64,000 nucleotides of DNA from Pseudocoprococcus catus (GTDB taxonomy: Bacteria; Bacillota; Clostridia; Lachnospirales; Lachnospiraceae), in the NCBI RefSeq assembly GCF_019734885.1, contig NZ_JAAXCM010000005.1, forward strand, positions 62,001-126,000. The letters run 5' to 3'. The position numbers and the translations under genes are program-made. Numbering within the stretch: position 1 is the stretch's first letter; the number at the start of each line of letters is the position of its first letter. The notes beneath the pieces were generated by a model. The model searched no databases, had not been told where the DNA came from, and saw only the letters and a list, made by a program, of their open reading frames with translations. Below are positions 36,975-46,669 of this stretch, one piece after another.

Positions 36975-37200
36975 CCTTCTTCTCTCTTTCTCCCTTCAAC
37001 AATGGCTTTAATGTGATGAACATTGAACGAATAGATGCCATAATACCAAGAATCAGAAAAACAAGTGTCAGCCATCCCGTACCCAACTGCTTATCCAGCC
37101 AGATACCTATAAACAGACACATAAAAACAGGCACCAGCATATTGATACCCAGCTGTGTGATCATCACAATCGCCTGTCCGATACCATGTTTATCCTTCAT
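36925..37200 (-). CDS. AtpZ/AtpI-like small membrane protein
   Basis: A 91-residue protein with two membrane helices (about 8-28 and 40-58; IGIWLDKQLGTGWLTLVFLI between) and a charged C-terminal tail. It is the first gene of the atp operon, where AtpZ/gene-1 proteins are found. ATG at 37200 follows GGGAG and fits the mapped promoter; the longer frame starts too near the transcription start. Confidence 0.8.
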   Translation of the reverse strand: MKDKHGIGQAIVMITQLGINMLVPVFMCLFIGIWLDKQLGTGWLTLVFLILGIMASIRSMFITLKPLLKGEREKKDEAFKKQLDEQFKDSE

Positions 37201-37254
37201 CCTCTCTCTCCCTTTTATGATTGCTCTATTTGTTCCAAAATTCATACAATATTT

Positions 37255-37283
37255 ATTTTAGCAAAATTTAACGAATATGTCTA
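37255..37283 (-). promoter_or_regulatory. ATP synthase operon promoter
   Basis: On the minus strand TAGACA (37283-37278), a 17-nt spacer and TAAAAT (37260-37255). The first start codon is about 50 bp downstream. The AT-rich remainder up to 37429 shows nothing else. Confidence 0.7.
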
Positions 37284-37429
37284 TAATTCTTTTGCATAGG
37301 CTCATATTTATTATTTAACATGTCTACTGTATACATAATTCTGTATCTTCCTACTGTTCATATTGAACATATTTTACCAATAAAATTTATGAATACCTTA
37401 TAATCATTTGGTTATACCGTTATTTCCGG

Positions 37430-37915
37430 CTATACCGTTATCTTCAGTTCACGGCCACTCCGGATATAACGACGATAATGAACCCCTGCCGCATCCAGCA
37501 TTTTTCTTGACGCAATAACTGCCGGTGTATCTCCGTATTTGTCCGAATCATAGATTATCTCACGGATTCCGCTCTGGATGATCGCCTTGGAACATTCATT
37601 GCAGGGAAACAGTGACACATATATTTTGCTGCCCTCCAGGCTTCCCCCTCGATAGTTCAGAATAGCATTCAATTCGCTGTGTGTCACATAAAAATACTTG
37701 GTATCCAGTTCATCGCCCTCTCTGCTCCATGGGAAAACATCATCTGAGCACCCTCTCGGAAAACCATTGTACCCAATAGAAAGAATTTTATTGTCCGGGC
37801 TGACGATGCAGGATCCCACTTGGCTGTTGGGATCTTTGGATCTCAAGCCTGCCAGCTTCGCTACCCCCATAAAATACTCATCCCAACTGATATAATCCTG
37901 TCTCTTTTCTGACAT
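37430..37915 (-). CDS. dCMP deaminase family protein (ComEB-like)
   Basis: A 161-residue zinc deaminase: catalytic HSE (His79, Glu81) in VTHSELNAI and Cys105/Cys108 in PCNEC. It converts dCMP to dUMP, supplying dTMP synthesis. ATG at 37915 follows AAAGGGGG. It lies between the atp promoter and rpiB, in the arrangement typical of Clostridia, and is set off from rpiB by a terminator. Confidence 0.92.
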   Translation of the reverse strand: MSEKRQDYISWDEYFMGVAKLAGLRSKDPNSQVGSCIVSPDNKILSIGYNGFPRGCSDDVFPWSREGDELDTKYFYVTHSELNAILNYRGGSLEGSKIYVSLFPCNECSKAIIQSGIREIIYDSDKYGDTPAVIASRKMLDAAGVHYRRYIRSGRELKITV

Positions 37916-37962
37916 CTTTATCCCCCTTTTCTTGATCACGCATCTATTTTTTTACATAGTAT

Positions 37963-38012
37963 AAAATCATCCGCTGAGAGCAGGCGCTGATGCCTGCCCG
38001 GCGGATGATTTT
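37963..38012. terminator. Bidirectional terminator between rpiB and dCMP deaminase
   Basis: AAAATCATCCGC (37963-37974) pairs with GCGGATGATTTT (38001-38012) around GCAGGC/GCCTGC. It marks the 3' end of the long leftward polysaccharide-tsaC-rpiB transcript. Confidence 0.9.
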
Positions 38013-38018
38013 GATCCA

Positions 38019-38447
38019 TTAGTTTTCAATCTTCGCAATTCTTCTCTTATGTCTTTCATCATCGGAAAACGGTGTATTGAGGAAAGTATCAACAATCTTC
38101 AACGCTGTACCGACACCGATGACACGGGCACCCATACCAAGGATATTGGCATCGTTATGCTCTCTTGTGGCTTCTGCCATAAAGCTGTTTGTACAGTTGG
38201 CCGCTCTGATTCCCTCATAGCGATTGGCCGCAATTGTGATTCCGATACCTGTACCACAGATCAGAATACCTTTTTCGCATTCACCTGAAAGAATTGCTTC
38301 TGCCACTTTCTTCGCATAATCCGGATAATCACAGGAATCTGTGGAATACGTACCATAATTCTTATATTCCAATCCATGTTCTTCCAGATATTTGATGACT
38401 TCCTTCATCAGTTCATAACCACCATGGTCACATCCAAGTGCTATCAT
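38019..38447 (-). CDS. rpiB: Ribose 5-phosphate isomerase B
   Basis: A 142-residue RpiB: ALGCDHGGYELM start, active-site Cys64 in ICGTGIGI, and catalytic/ribose-binding HNDANILGMGAR. It interconverts ribose 5-phosphate and ribulose 5-phosphate. ATG at 38447 follows AAAGGAG. Confidence 0.96.
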   Translation of the reverse strand: MIALGCDHGGYELMKEVIKYLEEHGLEYKNYGTYSTDSCDYPDYAKKVAEAILSGECEKGILICGTGIGITIAANRYEGIRAANCTNSFMAEATREHNDANILGMGARVIGVGTALKIVDTFLNTPFSDDERHKRRIAKIEN

Positions 38448-38545
38448 TTTCTCATTCTCCTTTGTTATATATAATGCTGGGACATCTCTATGCCCCATTT
38501 TGCACACCGACTTTCAGATCCGCTACGAAGCAATGGCTACGCCGG

Positions 38546-39601
38546 CTACACACGGATCACATGATGTCCCGCTGCTTTCAGCAGACGATTCATAATAGCC
38601 GCGCCAAGGCTTCCCCCTGCAAAGCTCTCAGAATACATCTTCTGAACCCCCAGTTCATCCATTTCACGAAGCACTTCATACAAATTGGCCGCAATGCTCT
38701 CTTCATGTTCCCGGGATCCGATATTGATCCTGCAGTCCGCATCATACAGCGATAAATTCTCATCCGAAGCAATAACTGCCGTTTTTAATCCGGATTCTGC
38801 ATCCATCTTTGTTAAATAATTGATCATCTCAGCCACTGCCTGCTTTTTGCCCTCAACAATGACCAGATCACCTTTCGGTGCATAGTGCTTGTATTTCATT
38901 CCCGGGGCCTTTGGACGGAGATTCGGATCCTCATGCTCTGCCAGAATAGCCTTGTCAATAGTCACCGGTCCGACAACTTCTTCAAGCATCGCCCTGGTAA
39001 TATAACCCGGACGGAGAATCGTCGGAATCTCCCCGGTCAGATCCACAATTGTGGACTCCAGTCCAATATCCACCTTGCCGCTGTCAATGATCATATCAAT
39101 GCGGCCATTTAAATCCTCGTAAACATGCTGGGCCGTTGTCGGACTAGGACGGCCTGATGTATTGGCACTTGGTGCCGCAATATAAACCCCTGAGCTTCTG
39201 ATCAGTTCATAGGCAGTAGGATGGGACGGCATACGGATCGCCACTGTATCCAGCCCCCCTGTTGTGGCATAAGGCACCGCATCAGACTTCGGCATAATCA
39301 TGGTCAATGGTCCCGGCCAGAAGCGGTCAGCCAGAAGCTTTGCTTTCTCCGGCACTTCCGATGCCAACACCTTTAATGCCTCCATATCCGCAATATGCAC
39401 AATCAGCGGATTGTCTGAAGGTCTTCCCTTCGCCGCATAAATCTTTGCTGATGCTTCAGGATTCAGGGCATCACCGCCGAGGCCATATACTGTTTCCGTA
39501 GGAAATGCCACAAGGCCGCCTGATTTCAGGATTTCTCCGGCCTTCTCCATAACTTCCGATCTGCGGTTTTCGGCATCATACAATTCTATTACTGTTTTCA
39601 A
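38546..39601 (-). CDS. Threonylcarbamoyl-AMP synthase (Sua5 type)
   Basis: A 351-residue, two-domain Sua5: YrdC domain with FPTETVYGLGGDA and KGRPSDNPLIVHI, SANTSGRPSPT, and a C-terminal Sua5 domain after the hinge LRPKAPGMKYKHYAPKGD. It makes threonylcarbamoyl-AMP for tRNA t6A37. I chose TTG at 39601, 8 nt after AGAAGG; GTG at 39610 overlaps that site. It lies 9 bp after glf, so it can be read through from the surface-glycan operon. Confidence 0.94.
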   Translation of the reverse strand: MKTVIELYDAENRRSEVMEKAGEILKSGGLVAFPTETVYGLGGDALNPEASAKIYAAKGRPSDNPLIVHIADMEALKVLASEVPEKAKLLADRFWPGPLTMIMPKSDAVPYATTGGLDTVAIRMPSHPTAYELIRSSGVYIAAPSANTSGRPSPTTAQHVYEDLNGRIDMIIDSGKVDIGLESTIVDLTGEIPTILRPGYITRAMLEEVVGPVTIDKAILAEHEDPNLRPKAPGMKYKHYAPKGDLVIVEGKKQAVAEMINYLTKMDAESGLKTAVIASDENLSLYDADCRINIGSREHEESIAANLYEVLREMDELGVQKMYSESFAGGSLGAAIMNRLLKAAGHHVIRV

Positions 39602-39619
39602 TCCAGTCACCTTCTCTGA

Positions 39620-40714
39620 TTATAAGTACTGTTTGGCACACTTCAGTGCTTCAGCTACGATATTGTGCATATCAAAATACTGATACATTCCCAGTCTTCC
39701 GCCGAAGATCACATTCTCCTCTTTGTCTGCCAGCTCACGGTACTTCTTATATAATGTATTGTTTTTCTCATCATTCATCGGATAGTACGGCTCATCACCA
39801 TGATGCCATACCTGCGGATACTCTCGGGTGATCACTGTCTTTGGCTGTGTTCCATACTCAAAATGCTTATGCTCGATAATTCGTGTATAAGGCACCTCAT
39901 ACTCTGTATAATTCACAACCGCATTGCCCTGATAATTGTCTGTATCAAGAATCTCATCCTCAAATCTCAGACTTCTGTATTCCAGTTCCCCCAGACTATA
40001 GTCATAGTAAGCATCGATCATGCCTGTGTAGACGATCTTATGCGCCATCGCTGAAAAGCTTTCTTTATTTGAAAGGAAATCTGTATTCAGACGCACATCG
40101 GCACCTTCCAGCATCTTTTCAATGATCTGCGTATATCCTCCTACAGGTATACCCTGATATTTATCATTAAAGTAATTATTATCATATGTGAGACGAACCG
40201 GCAGACGCTTGATAATAAAGGACGGCAGTTCTGTGGCACGACGTCCCCACTGCTTCTCTGTATAGCCCTTCACCAGTTTCTCATAGATATCACGACCCAC
40301 AAGGCTTAATGCCTGTTCTTCCAGATTCTTCGGTTCCGTGATGCCGGCCTCCTTCACCTGTTCTTCAATCCTGGCTTTTGCTTCAGCAGGTGTTGCAATC
40401 CCCCACATCTTTGAAAATGTGTTCATATTGAAGGGCAGATTATAAAGTTCATCTTTATATCTGGCAATCGGTGAATTGGTATAGCGGTTAAATTCTGCAA
40501 ACTGCTGAATGTAATCCCAGACTTCTTTGTTGCTTGTATGGAAAATGTGGGCACCATAACGGTGAACCTGAATACCTTCCACTTCTTCTGTGTAAATATT
40601 GCCGCCGATATGGTCTCTCTTCTCAAGAACCAGACAGGTCTTGCCTTTCTTCATGGCCTCATGGGCAAAAATCGCACCAAATAAACCGGATCCTACAATT
40701 AAATAATCATACAT
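39620..40714 (-). CDS. glf: UDP-galactopyranose mutase
   Basis: A 364-residue flavoenzyme: FAD motif YLIVGSGLFGAIFAHEA, RDHIGGNIYTEE, IQVHRYGAHIFHT, and the C-terminal FGGRLGMYQYFDMHN. It converts UDP-galactopyranose to UDP-galactofuranose. It follows a GT2 gene by 3 bp, so that transferase may use UDP-Galf (inference). Confidence 0.96.
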   Translation of the reverse strand: MYDYLIVGSGLFGAIFAHEAMKKGKTCLVLEKRDHIGGNIYTEEVEGIQVHRYGAHIFHTSNKEVWDYIQQFAEFNRYTNSPIARYKDELYNLPFNMNTFSKMWGIATPAEAKARIEEQVKEAGITEPKNLEEQALSLVGRDIYEKLVKGYTEKQWGRRATELPSFIIKRLPVRLTYDNNYFNDKYQGIPVGGYTQIIEKMLEGADVRLNTDFLSNKESFSAMAHKIVYTGMIDAYYDYSLGELEYRSLRFEDEILDTDNYQGNAVVNYTEYEVPYTRIIEHKHFEYGTQPKTVITREYPQVWHHGDEPYYPMNDEKNNTLYKKYRELADKEENVIFGGRLGMYQYFDMHNIVAEALKCAKQYL

Positions 40715-40717
40715 GTT

Positions 40718-41683
40718 TTATTTTCCTCCTGTTGCTCCTTTATCCATCTGGGATTGCTTCTCCCCACAGGTAGAAGCAATAATATATCTCGGCCGTCCTT
40801 TCACTTCATCATAAATCTTCGCTATATAATATCCAATTATACCAAGACTAATCATGATAATACTGCCTGTAAACAACTGAATAATAATCACCGTCGTGAA
40901 ACCGCCAAGGGCTGCCCCGGAAATCTTCTGTCCGATGGCAATTGCGCCAAGCACCACGGATAATATCAGCATGACTCCTCCAAGAAAAGTCACAATCTGC
41001 ATAGGTGCCGTTGAAAAAGATGTGATATTGGAAATCGCGTACTTCACAAGTGACCAGACAGACCACTTGGATTCACCAGCCACTCTCTCCTGAACATCAA
41101 ATTCCACCGATGTTGTCTTAAATCCAACCCAGGATGACAGTGCCCTGAAGAAAGCATTCTTCTCTTTTATATTCAAAAGTACATTGACCGCTTTCCGGTC
41201 AAGCAATTTAAAATCTGAAGCGCGGCTCATATCAAACCCGGCTGCTTTCCCAATCATATGATAAAAGCAGGATGCCGCAAAGGTATGCACCGCACTCTCC
41301 TTACCACGGCTGCGCTTCACACCTTCAATGACTTCATAGCCTTCCTGCCACAGATGATACATTTCTACAATCTTCTCCGGCGGATGCTGAAGGTCACAGT
41401 CGATGACCACAACGCAATCTCCTACTGCCTCCGAAAGGCCGGCAAACATAGCGGATTCTTTTCCAAAATTTCTCGAGAAATTCACACCTCTGACATTCTC
41501 GTTCTTCCTGGCCTCATCCTGTATATATTGCCAGCTTTTGTCCTTTGATCCATCATTCACAAACAATAATTCATAGGAAACATCCGACTGCTCCAGGACC
41601 TTTGCAATGGTTTCGGCTGTTCGCGGAATCATTTCCTGTTCATTATACGCAGGTATAATGACTGACAGCAATCCATTATTCAT
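40718..41683 (-). CDS. GT2 glycosyltransferase with C-terminal membrane pair (GtrB/DPM1-like)
   Basis: A 321-residue enzyme: GT2 domain (VIIPAYNEQEMIPRT, FVNDGSKDKSW, VVIDCDLQHPPEK) to about residue 225, then two hydrophobic segments (FLGGVMLILSVVLGAIAIG and VIIIQLFTGSIIMISLG). This GtrB-like form usually moves a sugar from a nucleotide donor to undecaprenyl phosphate at the inner face of the membrane. Placed next to glf, galactofuranose is a possible sugar. Confidence 0.9.
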   Translation of the reverse strand: MNNGLLSVIIPAYNEQEMIPRTAETIAKVLEQSDVSYELLFVNDGSKDKSWQYIQDEARKNENVRGVNFSRNFGKESAMFAGLSEAVGDCVVVIDCDLQHPPEKIVEMYHLWQEGYEVIEGVKRSRGKESAVHTFAASCFYHMIGKAAGFDMSRASDFKLLDRKAVNVLLNIKEKNAFFRALSSWVGFKTTSVEFDVQERVAGESKWSVWSLVKYAISNITSFSTAPMQIVTFLGGVMLILSVVLGAIAIGQKISGAALGGFTTVIIIQLFTGSIIMISLGIIGYYIAKIYDEVKGRPRYIIASTCGEKQSQMDKGATGGK

Positions 41684-41717
41684 TTGTCTCCACCCACTGA
41701 CGCTCTTATCATCTTAA

Positions 41718-42905
41718 TCAGCCTTTCTGCCCAACTTCAATCGTAATTTTATCCATCGCTGAATCTAAAACTTCAACAGCCTCCAAAAGAGTGCTTCCTT
41801 TTGTTATAATATGCCCAATCCGGTCAGGACCCACACGAAAAGCATTGACATCTTCACCAACACTGTAATCAAACTGAATCTCACAAATTCTGTCGTCTGG
41901 TCCATTATTATTCTTAATTGAAAGAATTGTTCCCGTTCTGTCACTCATCAGCAGCTTACTTGCATTCGGAACAGACTGATTGCTTTCAAACGAAACTTCC
42001 TGTCCCAGTGCTGTGAGAATCATTTTCTCATAATAGTTATAGCCATAATAAATAGACACCAGTTCTGCAAGACATGTTGCCCCTGACCGGCCGCCTAATT
42101 CAAGAACATACACTTTATCATCTGATAATATGAAATCCGCATTGATGGCACAATTATCAAGCCCCATGGCCAATGCCGCACTTGTCAGCTGTTTCTTCGT
42201 ATCTTCAATAACGTCTTCCTTCAAATCATAAGGTGCAAAATGACCTACCGGAACGCCTGTGTCACCATGGAAAACATAATCTCCATGCGGCAGAATAAAC
42301 TGGATTTTGCCATCGCGTATAAATGCCTGAGCCCCAAACTCTTCACCCTCAATGAACTCCTCAACAATATAGTAATCCAGTTTGGTATATTTGATGACAT
42401 TCGCTCGTGCCGTTTCAAACTCCTCACAACTGTCAACACGCATAATTCCGCGGCTTCCCGAAGTATCAACGGCTTTAAAGATTAACGGAAATCTTAGTTC
42501 AGAAAGTTTTTCCGACAATTGCTGCTCCTTCACCGATATCTTTCTGAATCTTGCAGTCCGCACCCCTGCTGCTTCATATTTTTCTTTCATCAGAAGTTTA
42601 TTGGACGCTGCATGCGCCGCTTCAAAGCTAAGACCTGTTAAATGTAATTCATCACATACACGGCCAATCGTAATAACTGCAACATCTGTGCCCGCTGTCA
42701 GAATACCATCAATCTTTTCTTCTCGGGCAATTTCAAGAATTTTTTCATAATCTACTGTGTTCTCATAATAAACTTTATCAGCTAGCTCAAACCCTGGATA
42801 ATGTCCCGGAATACTTACAACAATCGTATAAAGTCCCATCTCTTTTGCTGTTCTGATTAATTGTACCTGATAGATACCTGCCCCCAAAATCATTAACTTT
42901 TTCAT
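41718..42905 (-). CDS. ATP-grasp family ligase in surface-glycan operon
   Basis: A 395-residue ATP-grasp enzyme: N-terminal MKKLMILGAGIYQVQLIRTA, central lid/glycine loop DTSGSRGIM, EEFIEGEEFGAQAFI, and Mg-binding LELGGRSGATCLAEL. Such enzymes couple a carboxylate to an amine through an acyl phosphate. It overlaps the GT2 gene by 4 bp and lies in an operon that makes a 4-amino sugar, so amide formation on that amine is attractive but unproven. ATG at 42905 has GGAGAAGAG upstream. Confidence 0.85.
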   Translation of the reverse strand: MKKLMILGAGIYQVQLIRTAKEMGLYTIVVSIPGHYPGFELADKVYYENTVDYEKILEIAREEKIDGILTAGTDVAVITIGRVCDELHLTGLSFEAAHAASNKLLMKEKYEAAGVRTARFRKISVKEQQLSEKLSELRFPLIFKAVDTSGSRGIMRVDSCEEFETARANVIKYTKLDYYIVEEFIEGEEFGAQAFIRDGKIQFILPHGDYVFHGDTGVPVGHFAPYDLKEDVIEDTKKQLTSAALAMGLDNCAINADFILSDDKVYVLELGGRSGATCLAELVSIYYGYNYYEKMILTALGQEVSFESNQSVPNASKLLMSDRTGTILSIKNNNGPDDRICEIQFDYSVGEDVNAFRVGPDRIGHIITKGSTLLEAVEVLDSAMDKITIEVGQKG

Positions 42906-43852
42906 TGCTCTTCTCCATTCTCTACTGTGTCCGCACCACAAATTTTTCGCACAACATACTGCGGTGCTTTATTCATACCTAAAAACATCCGGCCAATATA
43001 TTCTCCAATTAATCCCATAAAAAGAAGATTGATTCCGGAGAAAAAGCAGATTGCCACCATCATGGACGGCCATCCCATCGCCATTGCCGGCATTAAAAGC
43101 TTTCGTATAATAATTACGAGTGCTCCAATAATACCAATTACTGAAAAAATATATCCGACATATGTTGCCATTCTCAAAGGTACAACAGAGAAACCCATAA
43201 TATTGGACCATAACTTTACTAATTTTGAAAAAGTGTAGTTTGATTTTCCCACTTCACGCTCATAATGCCGAATCGGTATACAGCTGATATTTCTCGTTGT
43301 ACGCAGGAACAGGCCCTGCATATAAGCATATGGACTCTTATATTGTATCACATAATCTCTAACAAATCTTCTTACTACCCAATAACTGGATGTTTTCAAT
43401 TCTTTAGGTTTACCTATCAAAATACGTACGGAAAGATAATTGATATAACTGCCAAAATTTCTAAAACCGCTGTGTTTTTTCTCCGGATAATAGCCATAAA
43501 CAATATCATAGCCCTTATCAAATTCCGCCAAAAGATATTGCAGCTGTGACGGATGCGTCTGCATGTCATCATCCATACCGATCAACGTATCTCCCGATGC
43601 ATAATTCAACGCCGCCATTAAAGCATTATGCTGTCCGGCATTCCGCGCCAGAAGAATAGATTTTACATATGGATGTTCCTCACTCAGCTTTTGAAGTACG
43701 GCTGCCGTCGCACCATTGTCAGGAGAACAGTCATCCACAAGAACAAATTCATAATCATACCGTCCAAGTCTATCTAGTTCTGCTGCTGTCAGATTAACCA
43801 CTTTTTCAATAGTCTTACTGGAGCGATAGCATGGAATAACAACTGATATCAC
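42902..43852 (-). CDS. GT2 glycosyltransferase, ArnC/GtrB-like
   Basis: A 316-residue protein: GT2 domain (VVIPCYRSSKTIEKV, LVDDCSPDNGAT, IGMDDDMQTHPSQ) and two C-terminal membrane helices (YIFSVIGIIGALVIIIRKLL and MMVAICFFSGINLLFMGL). ArnC-type enzymes load a (formylated) 4-amino sugar on undecaprenyl phosphate, which fits an operon with wecE and an SMR flippase pair. Start codon GTG with GAGG upstream. The exact donor is not known. Confidence 0.9.
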   Translation of the reverse strand: MISVVIPCYRSSKTIEKVVNLTAAELDRLGRYDYEFVLVDDCSPDNGATAAVLQKLSEEHPYVKSILLARNAGQHNALMAALNYASGDTLIGMDDDMQTHPSQLQYLLAEFDKGYDIVYGYYPEKKHSGFRNFGSYINYLSVRILIGKPKELKTSSYWVVRRFVRDYVIQYKSPYAYMQGLFLRTTRNISCIPIRHYEREVGKSNYTFSKLVKLWSNIMGFSVVPLRMATYVGYIFSVIGIIGALVIIIRKLLMPAMAMGWPSMMVAICFFSGINLLFMGLIGEYIGRMFLGMNKAPQYVVRKICGADTVENGEEQ

Positions 43853-43864
43853 TGTCCTCGCCCC

Positions 43865-45001
43865 CTATCGTGATGTTTCATAAAATGCTTTGACACAATC
43901 ACACACCTGTACAACGTCGCTTTCTTTCAATCCATAATACATCGGCAAGCGAAGTAAACGTTCACTCTCGCGGGTTGTATACACATCTTCACCACAAAAT
44001 CTTCCAAATTTCTGGCCTGCCGGTGAAGAATGCAGCGGAATATAATGGAAAACCGCCGATATACCATGTTCTTTCAGCCAGCTGATGAGTGCCGAACGCT
44101 CTGCCAAATCTTTGGCTTTTATATAAAACATATGCGCATTATGGACACATCCCTCCGGTATAAAAGGCAAATCAATGATTCCTTTATCTGCCAGCGGCTG
44201 AAGCTGTTCTTTATACAGATTCCAGTTATGCATCCTGTCATCATAAATATCTTCTGCATACTCCAGCTGTGCCCAAAGATAAGCTGCATTCAAATCACTT
44301 GGAAGATAAGAAGAACCTTTATCTACCCATGTATATTTATCAATCTGACCTCTGAAAAATTTACTTCTATTTGTTCCTTTTTCACGAATAATTTCAGCAC
44401 GTTCTGCTTGAACAGGGTCTTTGATCAAAAGACATCCGCCCTCGCCCATACTGTAATTCTTTGTTTCATGGAAACTAAAACAGCCATAATCTCCAATCGT
44501 TCCAAGCGCCATCCCATAATACGAAGACATCACTCCTTGTGCCGCATCCTCAATGACACAAAGATGATATTTTTCTGCAATTTCCATAATTTTGTTCATT
44601 TCACAAGGTACACCTGCATAATGCACAGGAACAATTGCTCTTGTTTTTTCTGTAACTGCCGCTTCAATCAACTGTTCATCTATATTCATTGTATCTGGCC
44701 TGATATCAACAAATACCACTGTGGCTCCCCGAAGAACAAATGCATCTGCTGTAGAAACAAATGTATAAGACGGCATAATAACTTCATTTCCCGGCTGTAT
44801 ATCTGCCAAAAGTGCTGCCATCTCTGTTGCATGTGTACAAGAAGTCGTAAGAAGTGCTTTGGCTGTTCCTGTCTTTTCTTCAATCCACTGATTACATTTT
44901 TTTGTAAACTGTCCATCCCCGCATATTTTATGTGCACGAACAGCTTCCATCATATAACGCTCTTCATTGCCTGTATAAGGCGGTACATTAAAATTAATCA
45001 T
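43865..45001 (-). CDS. dTDP-4-amino-4,6-dideoxyhexose transaminase (WecE/RffA-like)
   Basis: A 378-residue DegT/DnrJ/EryC1 aminotransferase. The PLP-lysine motif FHETKNYSMGEGG and early HAHICGDG-like HKICGDGQFTKKC are diagnostic of WecE/RffA, which converts dTDP-4-keto-6-deoxyglucose to a 4-amino-4,6-dideoxy sugar. RmlA and RmlB in the same operon make the keto precursor. No RffC-type acetyltransferase is adjacent. Confidence 0.93.
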   Translation of the reverse strand: MINFNVPPYTGNEERYMMEAVRAHKICGDGQFTKKCNQWIEEKTGTAKALLTTSCTHATEMAALLADIQPGNEVIMPSYTFVSTADAFVLRGATVVFVDIRPDTMNIDEQLIEAAVTEKTRAIVPVHYAGVPCEMNKIMEIAEKYHLCVIEDAAQGVMSSYYGMALGTIGDYGCFSFHETKNYSMGEGGCLLIKDPVQAERAEIIREKGTNRSKFFRGQIDKYTWVDKGSSYLPSDLNAAYLWAQLEYAEDIYDDRMHNWNLYKEQLQPLADKGIIDLPFIPEGCVHNAHMFYIKAKDLAERSALISWLKEHGISAVFHYIPLHSSPAGQKFGRFCGEDVYTTRESERLLRLPMYYGLKESDVVQVCDCVKAFYETSR

Positions 45002-45025
45002 GTTCTCCCTCTATCTGCTGCTTAG

Positions 45026-46318
45026 TTATTTAATATTGCATACAATCATTCGTAATTTACCATTTGGATCCGGTGGAATCGCATTCATCCACTCAAATTC
45101 AAACTTAACAGGATGCTTCATAACCTCCAGGAATTTTTCTGTCAATTCCTTTTCTATTTCTTCTTTTGATTTTATACTCTTTTCACGATCCTGTACAGCC
45201 TGTACATGAACAAGATCATAACTTTCCTGAATAAACCGTATCTGAATAATATCTCTGTTATGCGTAATTAAGGGCGTTACCTCAAAAAAGGTCGTCACAG
45301 TACCGTCTCTGTATTTGAACACATCATTTATACGTCCCTTAATATTGGTAATAAAACGAATACCATCTTCGACACGGGACTCTGCGCTATCACCGATCAC
45401 GTAATTAATAATCGGCATATCTGTCTTAAAAAGCGGTGTAATAACAATCTTACCTTCTTTTGCCAGTTGATTTTGTTCATCATAAATATTAACGGCATAA
45501 TAATCATTATGTACAACATATTCATCGCTTCCGGGTACCCGAAGCAAACAAGCCCCTGTCTCCGCACTGCCATATGAATCAACAAGGTTTTCTCCGAATA
45601 CCTCCATAAACAAAGCACGTGCCGCATCGTCCGTTTTTTCCCCTACCGGAGCATAGAACTTCGGATGCCATACTTTAATTCCATGATCCCTGCTGTATAA
45701 AGCAATTCTCATAAATTCGGAATGATTTAAGTACAGCATATCCGGATGATAGTCATTGATTGCTTTAATCACTTCTTCTTCCGATCCAAACTGATTGACA
45801 TATTTTCTGCGCATAAATCCGAGGCGCTGTAAAAATGTATCATAATCTTTATGCTTATCCTCATGCGCATTAATACGTGTCATCATTTTTCCAAAAACCG
45901 GATTATATCCCGCTTTCATCAATACTCTGAACCAATTGGCCATCATCCAGGCTTTTTCCTTTGGCGACATCACTACTGTCAGCGGAATACCCGATGACCC
46001 TGATGTTGTATCCGCATACCACCCTTTATGCTCTGGCTTTGCTGCCTCTTCTTCCATCCACACACGCAATTCGTCTTTTGTCAATGGCGGCAGCTTAACA
46101 AGATCTTCACTTGTTTTGATATCTTTAGGGTTTACACCCGCCTGATCAAACCTTTTTCTATAAAAAGGAATTTCATATGCTTTTTTCATTAACTGATTAA
46201 TGTGTGCATTTTGTTTTTGTTTTTCTTTCTTTAAGTCTGCACCAATCTTTTTGTCCATCTGCATCAACGCAAGAAACAGATTCACATTCGTCATTTTTTT
46301 CTGTATTTCCTCAAACAA
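45026..46318 (-). CDS. CapK/PaaK-like AMP-forming ligase
   Basis: A 430-residue member of the phenylacetate-CoA ligase-like (CapK) group of adenylate-forming enzymes: TTSGSSGIPLTVVMS (AMP-binding), DSYGSAETGAC, and the C-terminal GRINDVFKYRDG hinge. These enzymes activate carboxylates as adenylates or thioesters and are frequent in capsule/teichoic loci. Start TTG at 46318 with AGAGAGG upstream. It likely provides an activated acyl group for sugar modification (inference). Confidence 0.87.
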   Translation of the reverse strand: MFEEIQKKMTNVNLFLALMQMDKKIGADLKKEKQKQNAHINQLMKKAYEIPFYRKRFDQAGVNPKDIKTSEDLVKLPPLTKDELRVWMEEEAAKPEHKGWYADTTSGSSGIPLTVVMSPKEKAWMMANWFRVLMKAGYNPVFGKMMTRINAHEDKHKDYDTFLQRLGFMRRKYVNQFGSEEEVIKAINDYHPDMLYLNHSEFMRIALYSRDHGIKVWHPKFYAPVGEKTDDAARALFMEVFGENLVDSYGSAETGACLLRVPGSDEYVVHNDYYAVNIYDEQNQLAKEGKIVITPLFKTDMPIINYVIGDSAESRVEDGIRFITNIKGRINDVFKYRDGTVTTFFEVTPLITHNRDIIQIRFIQESYDLVHVQAVQDREKSIKSKEEIEKELTEKFLEVMKHPVKFEFEWMNAIPPDPNGKLRMIVCNIK

Positions 46319-46333
46319 TCCTTTTACCTCTCT

Positions 46334-46669
46334 TTATATTCTCGAAATAATAATACCCGCTGCAATAATCAGGGATCCAATAATTTTATTTTTGCCAGGA
46401 CGTTCTCCCAAATAAATGTAAGAAAACAAAAGAATCCATATAAAACTACTGGCTGTAATACAGGGCAAAACTGTCAATTCCATATTACGAAGAGCAACCG
46501 TATTTAAAAACAGCGAGCCAAACAAAAGAATATAAGCTAAAATAACTTTTGCATTCATGAACTTTCCAATGAAAGTTTCATGTTTATTATTGGCCTCCTT
46601 CTTCAGCAAAACTTGTGATACCGCTGCAATAATAACTGCCGCAATAGCTGCAATATAACTACTCACCAC
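46334..46669 (-). CDS. SMR/EamA-half membrane protein (ArnF-like subunit)
   Basis: A 111-residue protein with four transmembrane helices (IAAIAAVIIAAVSQVLLKKE start; LLFSYIYLGERPGKNKIIGS near the end), typical of small multidrug-resistance/DMT half-transporters. Its gene overlaps a second, different SMR-like gene by 11 bp. ArnE/ArnF-type pairs flip undecaprenyl-phosphate-aminosugar across the membrane, the role suggested by context. Confidence 0.85.
   Translation of the reverse strand: MVSSYIAAIAAVIIAAVSQVLLKKEANNKHETFIGKFMNAKVILAYILLFGSLFLNTVALRNMELTVLPCITASSFIWILLFSYIYLGERPGKNKIIGSLIIAAGIIISRI

Noticed and set aside
44030-45025. 331-codon rightward frame opposite wecE
   Set aside because: Cys/Phe-rich antisense shadow of a clear aminotransferase gene.
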